DNA from: Liriodendron chinense
Lineage: Eukaryota > Streptophyta > Magnoliopsida > Magnoliales > Magnoliaceae
Direction of reading: 5' to 3'
Assembly: GCA_003013855.2 (NCBI GenBank)
Contig: ML058554.1
Location: 1,450,945-1,514,944, forward strand
Length of the DNA stretch: 64,000 nt
The translations under genes and the position numbers were made by a program. The notes beneath the pieces were generated by a model, which was given only the letters and a program-made list of their open reading frames with translations, did no database searches and was not told the origin of the DNA. Shown one piece after another: positions 34,076 through 43,814 of the stretch. Every line of letters starts with the position of its first letter. Within the stretch, counting starts at the first letter, position 1.

Positions 34076-36473
34076 GGGCCTGTTTGGTAAAACTTAATTC
34101 CAGCGCTTATATCTGAACAGGCCTATTTTCAATGATTTCTGAGATTCAGATTGTTTGGTAAATTTGTGAAGTTAAGTGCTTAATCTCGATTTTCACTTAA
34201 AAAATTGAATTTTTTTAAGCTTTCCTCTTTTAGCTTAACACTTAACGCTGAATGCGGTAAGTGATTTTGATTTAAATCTTTTTCATAAATGACAATTTTA
34301 CCCATCTTCAAGATAACCTTAGCTTTCACGAGGCTAATTACATGCCGTTTGGGACATGTTGATGTGGCAAAGTTTTTGGGCCATATCATGATGTATGTGT
34401 TATATCCACATCGTCCATCCATTTTGCTAAATCATTCTAAGGCATGAGTCAAAAAATGAGACAGACCCAAAGCTCTAGTAAACCCTTACCAAAAAATTGT
34501 GGGGATAATGATACCCACCATTGAAACCTTCTTATGGCCCACCATGATGTTTATTTGCCATCAAATCTGTTCACAAGGTCATATAGACCTTGAAGAAGGG
34601 AAAACAAAAATATCATCTTGATCCAAAACTTCTATGGCCCCTAGGAAGTTTTCAATGTTAGGCATTCAATCCCCACTGTTTTCTGTGGTGTGGTCTAATT
34701 GAGCTTTGGATCTGCATCATTTTTTAGCTCATAACTTAAAATGATTTGAAAAAATAGATGAACGGTATGGATACAATATATACATTATGATTGGGCCTAT
34801 ATAAGTTTCCTACGTCAACACGTTATGACAAGCTGTTGATGTAGATTTCCTGATAGAGGCTCTTGCAGCAGGTCATTGTACTAGAAAGCTAGATGACGCC
34901 ATCATGATGTTTGTGAGAAATCCACCCCGTCCATCCATTTTTCCAGCTCAATTTAGGACATAAGACAAAAAATGAGGCGGATCCAAAACTCAAGTGGGCC
35001 ATACGAGAGGGAAAAGTGGTGAAAGAAATGTCTACGGTTCATCCATTTTGCCTATTATTGAGCTTTAAATCTACCAATTTTTTTGCTCCTGGCCTAAAAT
35101 GAAATGAATAAATGGATGGACAGTGCAGATCTGATACATACATCACGGTGTAGGACCCATAAAACTTTGCCACGTCAACACAATAGCCAATTGTGTTCGA
35201 GGAATGCTGGTGACGGGAGCAGATTAGATGTTACTTGGATAACAGTAGGTGTTACCCTAATCGTATGGGGCCCACCTTGATGACTTTGTTATATATCCGT
35301 GGTGTCCATCCGCTTTTACATTTCATTTTAGGACTTGATTAATCATATCCAAATCTCGAGTAGACCTCACCACTGAAAAATGTGATGACTGCCCATTAAA
35401 AACTTATTATGGGCCATAAAATTTTTGATCAATTTGCTTTTGTATTATACCTTAATCCTGATCTGTTTGACCTTATCAACAGGTTGGATTTGACAACAAA
35501 CATTAGAGTGGGCCCTAGCTAGTTTTAATGGTTGGGCATTCAATCACCACTATTTTCTATGGTGTGGTCCACCTCAGATTTTGATCTACTTCGTTTTTGG
35601 GCTCATGCCCTCAAATAAGCTGAAAATTTGGTGGGACAACATGGATTTCTCATTGACATCAAGGTGGGTCATCTCATTTTTTGGGAATGGCCTAGAAGGC
35701 ATATATAATATTTATAGGCATCTTGAGGGGATCGATGACAAGCATATGTTACATGGATTGAATATGGTGGTGCTCTATGGAGCACCACCATAATGTATGT
35801 GTTTATTCACACTATATATCCATCCATTTTTCCAGCTTATTTTAAGCCATGAGACCGAAAAAGTGGCCAATCTAAATCATAGGTGGACCAAAACATAAGA
35901 AAATTGGCGATTATATGCCCACCATTAAAAACTTTCTAGGGCCCACTTTAATATTTATTTCCCATCTAACCTGTTGAGTAGGTCACACAGACATGGATGA
36001 AAGGAAAACAAATAGGCCACACAGACATGCAATAACAATGTTCCATGGGCTCTACCATGATGCATATATTTTATTCATATTGTGCATCCATTGTGTCAGC
36101 TTATTTTAGGGTAGGAGACAAGAAAAAAAAAAAAGAGGAAAAAAGTAGAAGAGGCCAATCCAAATCTTAGGTGGACCACAACATAGGAAAAGTGGAAATT
36201 GAACATCATCTATAGGTGGTTGTGATTATCTAACCTGGCTATTGGGATAATAGGGGCAAATATGGTAAATTGTCAATTTTCATACATTTATGATCTACAT
36301 TTACCAAACGATTTTTTTGTGAAAAAAGTGCTTAATTTCAGATATCAGGACTTTTTTCAGATAAATTACCAAACGGATTTTTCAGTACTTATAAGTACTA
36401 AAATTCAGCACTTTTAAGTTTTCAGTGTTTAAATTAATTTTCAGACCTTATTTTCAGTTTACCAAACGGTACC
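34076..36473. mobile_element. 2.4-kb terminal-inverted-repeat element loaded with foldback copies
   Basis: Left end GGGCCTGTTTGGTAAAAC and inverted right end GGTACCGTTTGGTAAACTG frame a block with matching subterminal AAGTGCTTAAT and AAGTGCTGAAT motifs. Foldback segments fill it (about 34,350-34,810, 34,870-35,180, 35,260-35,680 and 35,780-36,230). The flanks GAAAATCTCACTT and TAAGTTGCGTTAATA are continuous in units 1 and 2 (near 11,200 and 18,200). The host site is therefore known, but a target duplication is not obvious. No transposase frame. Confidence 0.7.
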
Positions 36474-36479
36474 TAAGTT

Positions 36480-37260
36480 GCGTTAATACCATCTAGTCAA
36501 ATTTCCAAGATTTTAAAAATCTCAGCCATATTTGTCAAAATAATAACAGCCTAGTGCTTGATTCCTTGGCCCATGAGTGGAGCAGCTTCTGGGCTCAAAT
36601 CCTTAATCAAATGAGTAGATGCCATTCTTGTGGTGCTTTTCAAATGATGCTTGGGAAAGAGATTCCCGGTCTTCTCAGGACATGAATCTGACTGTTGACA
36701 AGTACGTTGATGAAAATCCAATGGACAGGATTGAGTGTGTCTCATCCAATTTAGCCAAGTGTACGTGGTATATGTCCGGCCTTAAAGCTCTCTTTCCGGG
36801 CAAGTGATGCTTGCCATTGTTTGTTGGTCGGTGTTATCAAATGGACGTACGTAAAATCAATTAGCTTCTTTAAAAATACAAACAATGATAGGATCCATGA
36901 CGGAAGAATATGAGTTGTATGCGAAGGTTTTCACTTTGTGCCAACAGACAGATGGGGTGGACCACTGAAGCTATGGCCCTAGTTTTGGACACTGAAAATC
37001 TAAACACCCCTTGTTCCAAAACATACGCATCATGGTTCCTTTCTTCGACGTGTACTGCTCTAGCCATTAGACACCTTTTGCAAAATATCTGTCTGATCTA
37101 AGCATCAGAGCAGCCACGTTTCTGACACAAGGATGATCTGATCAATCGTAGCACCATGTAGAATGACACGTGGTAGTAGGTAATTCCTTAGAATTTTAGA
37201 GCATATATACTTGTGCATATGTAGGGAAGACTTGTTTAGCTTTTGCTAAAAAAATGTATT
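36480..37260. repeat. Gene-upstream segment shared by the units, left end of unit 4 arm
   Basis: Collinear with 18,220-19,020. No gene is seen. Blocks such as GAGTTGTATGCGAAGGTTTT and GTTTCTGACACAAGGATGAT have clear counterparts there. Confidence 0.75.
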
Positions 37261-37276
37261 TTCTTTTCTTTCTCTC

Positions 37277-37300
37277 TTTTTTTTTTTTTTTTTTTTTTTT
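37277..37300 (+). repeat. Poly(T) tract
   Basis: A run of 24 T at a site where unit 3 has a poly(A) run (19,022-19,035). Confidence 0.9.
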
Positions 37301-37324
37301 CTTTTGTCGAGTCCTTGGGAATTC

Positions 37325-37490
37325 CTGCACTCAAGTGGTAGACTGAGTGAAAATAGCCTCGTCTCAACACTGAGATCATTGTATCGATTTCCATAGAGGG
37401 GGTGGCTAACATTGTAATGTGACTAACAGGGGTGGGTGGGGGTGTGCTAACAATGGGGTGTGCGAACTAACCCATAAAAAAAAAAGAAAA
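37325..37490 (+). mobile_element. SINE (subfamily B)
   Basis: ACTCAAGTGGTAGACTGAG, a degenerate B box (TGTATCGATTTCC), GTGGCTAACATTGTAATGTG, and an A-rich end. It is the same family as 17,854-18,021. Confidence 0.7.
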
Positions 37491-37879
37491 ACAAAGAAAG
37501 AGGGAATTCTGACAAACAAGCCCTTAGGAATTTAAAACATCCGCTAATTCCATTTGGTGGGGATGACATGAGGGGCCCTCATGTGAGGAGATGGAACACA
37601 TGTCAGAGATCTGGCCATTAATTAGGGGGGAACACCGTGAGCATGCCATATCCCAAAAATCAGGCGACACTCAGTCAGACCGAGCTGAACATTTCCATTG
37701 GATTTAAGCCAAAAGACGGTAACGGTTACAATTCAATCAGAAAAGATTCATTTATCAGACGGTTAAAATAGTGATCATCCAATCCATGCAATATTTGGTC
37801 AGTGTTCAACCAACGGTGGATTCCGCAGGTTGCCCAGTTAGCATCATCATGCATGTATCGTTAGGATCAAACTCAGCCA

Positions 37880-39190
37880 CGTAAAGGCTGAATAGGCCTG
37901 ACTCGCCCGTGTCGGGAAGACTCATGGTGTTGAACCAGATCGGGTCTGACTGAGTCCGAGTCGACCCAGATGAGTCGGACCAGAATTGTCCCCGTCTTAA
38001 AACCATGGCGTTAAAGGTTCCAAGAAAGGAAAAATGTCACATGATTCCATTTTCAACCACCGCATAATTGAGAATCAACAGTGTTGGAAGTTGTAACCTT
38101 TTCAGAAGGCAGTTAAAGGGGACTAATGCTTCAGTAGTGGAGCATCTGAGCCATTGGAATCACGGTTTGTTCATCATATTCCAATCCGATGGTGATGTAA
38201 CATTACCAACGTCATGGGATACACATCATGCCGGGCTGGAGCATGTTCAACTAGATCATGAGATCAGCAGCCCAGTTTGGGCCCAATTAATTATCTGGCC
38301 TAAAACTTGGGTCCAGGTCCAATCTATGGGCCTGTAGGCTTCTACCAAACGAGGCCCAAAGCATACTTTATTGGGTCGTACCAAATCCGAGTCATGTCGG
38401 ATCAATGCCAGGAACATCCCTGTCCATTTTCCTACTTCATGGGGAGTTGTTTGATAGTCTGGCAACATATGATGCTTGATACGTACAGGCTCTTGGAGAT
38501 TGTATACAGGTCATACATTAACTAAGTTGCGAAATAAACCGTCGCCTAGTGACAGTCTCAAAATCATCAGTTGAAGAGCACTAATTACTAATTAGCGGAC
38601 ACTTGTTTGCTAAAAATAAGACTATTACTTTTAACTTTCCAATAAGTGTACACCAATCTGTGTCTCACCTGCTAGCCCAGCTGGAAGACACCAAGGCGTT
38701 TCAACAGCAGGTCTCCTGATCGAGTGCGAAGGAGACACACTAACCCCACTAGTGGGTGGGTGCATCGTGTGACTAACCTAGTGGGTGTGTTGCCCAGCTA
38801 ACAGGCTGTGTGCATTGCATGAATAACTTGAAAGAAAAAAAATCAAATAAGCGTGATATTTGTTTTTTTATTTTTTAATTTGAATTAGTTGTGATACATA
38901 CATGCAATTTCTAAGTAATTTCAAAGTGCCTGCTTATCAGCCATTGTCCTATGCCGGAGTAAGGAATTTTTCTCCTGCTTTATTCGTTCTTATCTTAGAC
39001 CTAGGAAGACCCTTAAAACGGCCTTTGACGAAAATATTCTGTAACCACCATGGAACGATTTTATGCAGAGATGGTAGACGGAAGCATGGTAGAAACCCAC
39101 TTCACCGTACAATCGGCAAAGACATGTTCTAACCCGGACCGTTCTGATTGTTGACCCTGCCATGCATGGCCCACGGTTCAAAAATGAGAA
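37880..39190. repeat. Unit 4 arm, non-coding
   Basis: Similar to 22,960-23,830 and then to 24,885-25,060. The latter segment occurs twice in unit 4, here (38,950-39,190) and at 42,310-42,560. No gene is seen. Confidence 0.65.
38655..38835 (+). mobile_element. tRNA-derived SINE (subfamily A)
   Basis: An intact A box TAGCCCAGCTGG and a degenerate B box, followed by the GTGTGACTAAC and GTGGGTG body and an A-rich tail. Confidence 0.7.
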
Positions 39191-39268
39191 TAGATTTGAT
39201 GATTATTTCCCTGCTCTGTATATATCCCCTATTAATTGTTGTCTGTTAACCGTTTTTGTTTTCTAATC

Positions 39269-39615
39269 GTTGGCTTTACAAAGCCCTGGGAGAAATTTTA
39301 AAACAAGTAGGAAGAAAAAACAAAGTACTCTATTGCTGAATTTTTTATTGAGTATGATTCAAATAACTACACATTTCACCTATTTATAGACTCTTAGATA
39401 GACATAACTCATTGGCAGTTCCAAGACTCTTCGTTCTCCTAAAGGTCACGTGTTACAACTCTTTCAATGAGACCCTTGAGAATATCAAAGGTTGCTGAAA
39501 ATTGCTGCATCATTGTTTGCTGTAATTTGCTGAAACTGTTGAGAAATTGATGATGCAATTGTTGAGAAACCAAAGGTTTCTGTAACAGTTGCCTTTTGGT
39601 TTGCTACTTCCAACA
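39269..39615 (-). repeat. 3' LTR of Copia-3
   Basis: Begins TGTTGGAAG (minus strand, at 39,615) just after a purine tract (AAGGGGAG) and the RNase H stop. It ends near 39,269 with GTAAAGCCAACG, where CA is expected, so the last base or two may be mutated. Confidence 0.75.
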
Positions 39616-39622
39616 CTCCCCT

Positions 39623-40752
39623 TCAAACCAAAACTGACTTCATTCCAAGCATTGATCTTAGTTGTCTGAATGCATCAATTGGCAATGCCTTGGTGAATAT
39701 GTCCGCGACCTGTTCAGTGGTGTGACAGTACTCCAATTTTACCACTTTCTGCTTCACTTGATCTCTAAAAAAATGGTATTGAGTATCGATGTGCTTGCTC
39801 CTTCCATGCTGTACGGAATTTTTGGAGAGCTCGATTGTCGACTTGTTATCCACATATATGACTGTGGATCCTTCTTGCGGATACTTCAGCTCCTTTAGTA
39901 GATTTCTCAACCAAATTGCCTTACAGACTGTAGATGATGCTGCCACGTACTTTGCTTCACATGTGGACAAAGAGACTACACTTTGCCTCTTTGAGTTCCA
40001 TGTGAAGGCAGTCATTCCGAGATAGAATACATATCCAGTGGTGCTCTTTCTTTCATCTTGGTCACCTCCTCAATCAATGTCTGAGTATCCATAATATCGC
40101 TTTATCATCGTACAGATAGAAAATACCGAATTCCATTGTTCCTTTGACGTACTTGAGGATTCTTTTTGCGGCTAGCCAGTGTGATTCTTTTGGCACTTCC
40201 ATGTACCTGCTTAGAAGCCCAACACTGTAGACGCTATCCAGCCTTGTGATTGTGAGATACCTTAGGCTTCCAATCAGACTCTTGAATAGAGTCGAGTCCA
40301 CGCTTCTTCATTCTCCTTCTTTTGTCAGCTTCAAGCCCGTTGCTACAGGTGTGTTCACGGCATTGCAATCGGTCATCTTGAACTTTTCAAGTAAATCATT
40401 GACATACTTTTTCTGAGATATATAGATGCCACCATGTTTTTGCTTCACTTCGATGCCTAGAAAGAAAGACATCAGACTTCCATCGGTCATCTTGAATTCC
40501 TTAAAAATGGCCTTTTTTAATTCATCAAACATTGGTTGGCTGTTCCCTGTAAACAGTAAATCATCAACATACAGGCATGCTATGAGCATATCGCCATGAG
40601 CATTTTTCTTGATGTAGACTGTATGGTCATATGGACATTGGGCGAAGCCGTTCTCTTGAAGATAGTTGTCGATACGTGCATTCCAAGCACGTGGAGCTTG
40701 CTTAAACCTATAAAGGGTTTTCTTCAGCCGATACACCTTGTGTTCCTAACGC
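39623..40752 (-). pseudogene. Copia-3 partial reverse transcriptase and RNase H
   Basis: Reverse transcriptase is read from 40,736 to 40,308 and includes YRLKKTLYRFKQAPRAW and YVDD. It continues in another frame at 40,301-40,074. After a further break RNase H follows at 40,015-39,623 (STCEAKYVAAS, YVDNKSTIELSKN). At least two frame breaks are visible. Gag, protease and integrase are absent. Confidence 0.88.
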
Positions 40753-40911
40753 GAAAAAAAAAAAAAAAAAAAGTTGGTAGTTATGTGTTGGTTTTCTGCA
40801 GTAGTTTTTTTTTTTTTTTTGTCCATATATATCTAAAATAAATAAATAAAATTTGCTACAAGAAAGATTTGTCCACTCATGATAAAATAGTTGGTGTATA
40901 TAAAAGATGTG

Positions 40912-41075
40912 TCTCACATCCGAGCCTAGTTGGAAGACACTTAGGCATTTCAACAGTAGGCCTTTGGTTCGAGTGCTAAGGAGACTTGCTAACCCCATTG
41001 TCTAACCGTGTGGGTCCGTGTGGGTCAGTTGCGCAGCGCAAAGTGGGTGCAATTTTGCATGACAAACAAAAAAAA
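40912..41075 (+). mobile_element. tRNA-derived SINE (subfamily A)
   Basis: A-box-like CGAGCCTAGTTGG (40,921-40,933), a B box GGTTCGAGTGC (40,966-40,976), a GTGTGGGTC body, and an A-rich end near 41,070. Confidence 0.7.
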
Positions 41076-41429
41076 AGGTACAATGGTGACTCTTAGGCAA
41101 AGATACCATGCCCTAGTAACATCTATAATTATGAATTTGAGAGTTTTATTGTATTATGAAAATATTTATCCTCTCCCTCTTTTTTTTTTTTTTTTTTTGG
41201 CACATATTAGAATATTAAAAAATGATAGCAAATATTCTTTATTGAAAAATTGATTATTTTTTATTCCCTTCTTTTTGTACGCATTAGCCAGAAAGCTCAT
41301 AAATACTGACCGTTCAAGTCAAGAATTAGTTAAGTCTCAAATTTATCTCAATTTTCTTTCATTTTCTCTATCGTATACTACTTTCTCTAACATCTAGTAG
41401 TCTATCTGCTACCCAAGCAAATAGACAAA

Positions 41430-42665
41430 GATCCAAACCATGCGCCAAAGAGGTCGAAGGTTTATATAAACTGTGCCAAAAGTTGAGCTGGTCTATTCAA
41501 TTGAACCACAAATGCATATAAGAAACGGATAGCTGCAAAGTATTTCCAATGGTCCATGTCAATGGTTCCTATGCATCCCAACAAATGAGCCTACATGCCA
41601 CGTTTTTGGTCCTGGAAATCTGAACGCAGGGAAAAATGAGCGCCAGTTCCATGGAACATGACCCGCCCTAGTCACCATCTTAATCCGCTTGAGTCCAATA
41701 ATGTAAGTGGGCCAAGTCGGGCTTAACTCCCAAAACCTTGCTCAGGAGGCGGTGGATCAACGCTAGATATTTTTCTTAGGAAAATTACCAGTCCAATGCT
41801 ATATTAGGTTATCAAAAAGGACTGATTCGATCTTATCCACCACATGACTGAGAATCATCATTATTTGGGAACTTTTGGGGGAAAAAAAAAGTGAGTTGAG
41901 TGGGACCATGCTTGCCAAATGAGCCATTAGATGAATATTTTCTTCATCATGCTTCATTTGGACAGTGATGTCACATTGCCCACGTCAAGGTATACATGTC
42001 CGGTGGAGAATCCTCACCCAGAGACGCAAACGGACTGGATCAGGCCGGTGTTGTGGATGTCACAATCCATCCTATGAGCTAAGCACATGTGTCTGGACCA
42101 TCCAAGCCGAAAATAAGGCCTAGTCTGAGTTCGACTAACCACCCAAACACTCAGATTACAAATGATGAATAAGCAGTTGGGCCTTTAGATAGATGGAATT
42201 TAGGTGGACCGGATTAATAACTGGGCCCAAACCTTAGATCCAATCTACTGGGCCTCAAGGCTTGGACCAGACACAACGTGAAGGATATTTGCTAGAGTAC
42301 AGATACGTTTATCTCCGTCTCCTTGCTTTATTCATCGTCATCGTGGGACAACCCATGGGACCCAGAAAGATCCGTCTAACTGCCTCGGAAAAAATTATTC
42401 TCTTACACCCACAGAAAAGAATCTTTGAAGGGCCGGTGGGGAGGAATATGGCAGAGACCCTCTTCACCATGCAAGTTGCAGGAGATATACTATATAATAG
42501 GGAATGCCCTGATTGTGGACCCTACCTTGGATCCAATGGTTCAAAGTGTGATTAGATTTTATGTTTATTTCTCTGACTTTTCTATGTTATTTAAAAGAAG
42601 TGAAAATAGTGAGGAATATTTAGATCGTTTAAATACTAAAAAAAATAAGATATCGACCAGCCATA
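41430..42665. repeat. Unit 4 arm, non-coding, duplicate of about 24,160-25,130 and 28,390-28,460
   Basis: TTGCTTTATTCATCGTCATC, CTAACTGCCTCGGAAAAAA and ATGGCAGAGACCCTCTTCAC match unit 3 at 24,890-25,050. The last bases match the site at 28,455 where unit 3 has no gypsy element. No gene is seen. Confidence 0.7.
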
Positions 42666-42670
42666 GCATC
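42666..42670. repeat. Target-site duplication, left (GCATC)
   Basis: Five bases directly before the LTR, repeated after the far LTR. Confidence 0.92.
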
Positions 42671-43308
42671 TGTTGATGCTGTAAATTCGCCAACAGATGA
42701 TGGTGAAGACTCTTTGACACTGATGGATGGATGCCGCTGATCTCCTTCTTCACAAAGGGTTGGATCCTGTAGAACAAAAGAGAAACTAAGGGGGGTGGCT
42801 GGGGTCCAGCCGTTAGCCCTCCGATGCTTAAGTTAGCGATATCTCGAAAGATTGAAATTCTGCTTTTTCTCAGTCTTGGTTTTTTTCGTACCTCAGTAAA
42901 GAAGAAGACGTGTCTATTTATAGACCTAGATTGCAGAGTTGTACTCCCTTTCGAAGCCATGATCTCCGGGGAGGGATTCTCGGATCTTTGGGATTTTCGG
43001 AGCTGTCCCGAGATCTTCGAGGATCTTTCGGCGGGTCGGATAAAGATCTCCCAGATTTTCTTCCCCTTATTACGCGCACACTCAGAAGCTTGCGGAAACA
43101 GAGTCAGGTCGCAAGGCGGTCGACCTGGTGAGGTCATTTCTGATGGCTGCTTCTCTACTTTAGGTCGGATCGGTCAGACCCGTAAGAGCTACTCCATCCT
43201 CGAATCAGATCGACTATAAACTGTGCGAGCTGAACTGGATCGACCTTCGGGTCAGCTCGTATTCTCTTTCTGATGGCGCAGAGGTCATCTCGTATTCTTC
43301 CCACAACA
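42671..43308 (-). repeat. 3' LTR of the gypsy element (left end in window)
   Basis: 638 bp, aligned without gaps to 52,179-52,816 with four substitutions. It starts TGTTGATGCTG and ends CCCACAACA. Frames through it are LTR sequence, not genes. Confidence 0.95.
42914..42924 (-). promoter_or_regulatory. TATA-like box in the left LTR
   Basis: CTATAAATAG on the minus strand. The functional copy for gag-pol would be the matching one at about 52,422-52,432 in the other LTR. Confidence 0.5.
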
Positions 43309-43326
43309 GAAGTCCCCCCACTCCCG
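43309..43326 (-). other. Polypurine tract of the gypsy element
   Basis: On the minus strand a GGGAGTGGGGGGACTTC stretch abuts the 3' LTR, the expected plus-strand primer site. Confidence 0.75.
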
Positions 43327-43626
43327 AGTCTAGCTCGTCTGTCTCGGGAGTAGCTTGATAGAGAAGATACGTCGATCTGGCTACCCTTAATGTTTCACAG
43401 CTGTCGTGTTGCCGCGTCGTCATCTCAACGGGCGGGAAAGCGGTATTTAATGCGTCGTTCAAAAAATCGAGGCGTCATCATTCGCTTGTACGGCGTATTA
43501 GCGCTCAACAGAATATTATCTAACGGGGTGATGCCACGTGTCTGAAGTGGCGCGATACTTTTTGTACGCTTCAACCAAGAGCCGCCACGCGGGATCTCCG
43601 CATTAAATGCCGAATAACCCTTCGGG

Positions 43627-43633
43627 TATAAAA
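43627..43633 (+). promoter_or_regulatory. TATA box of the antisense gene in the gypsy element
   Basis: TATAAAA lies 188 bp before the ATG at 43,815, inside the internal region rather than the LTR. This gives the plus-strand gene a promoter of its own. Confidence 0.55.
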
Positions 43634-43814
43634 CTCGAGAGTTAGCGGATTTCTGAAAAATTCCTTTCTTCTCTGATCCTGCTTTCCTCCCTCTTTCTCT
43701 TTTCGAGTTCTCCTTCTCCATTCTCTGTCACCTCTCCTCCGGCCGGCGTACCAGTTATTTTAGGGTACGCTCTTCTCATCTTCTTAGAAGATCTTCCTTT
43801 TTGTGTTTTTCAAA

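Larger units (their letters stand above)
39269..40752 (-). mobile_element. 5'-truncated Copia fragment (Copia-3) with 3' LTR
   Basis: On the minus strand the order is the second half of reverse transcriptase, RNase H, and a 3' LTR. Protein and LTR end (GGCTTTGTAAAGCCAAC) are close to the element at 59,293-63,948, so both belong to one family. The 5' part is missing; the break lies next to an A tract on the plus strand (40,753-40,771). Confidence 0.88.

Noticed and set aside
42824..43219. Open frame of about 131 codons in the gypsy LTR, repeated at 52,332-52,727
   Set aside because: It lies wholly inside both LTR copies and has no recognisable domain; the two frames are the same LTR sequence.
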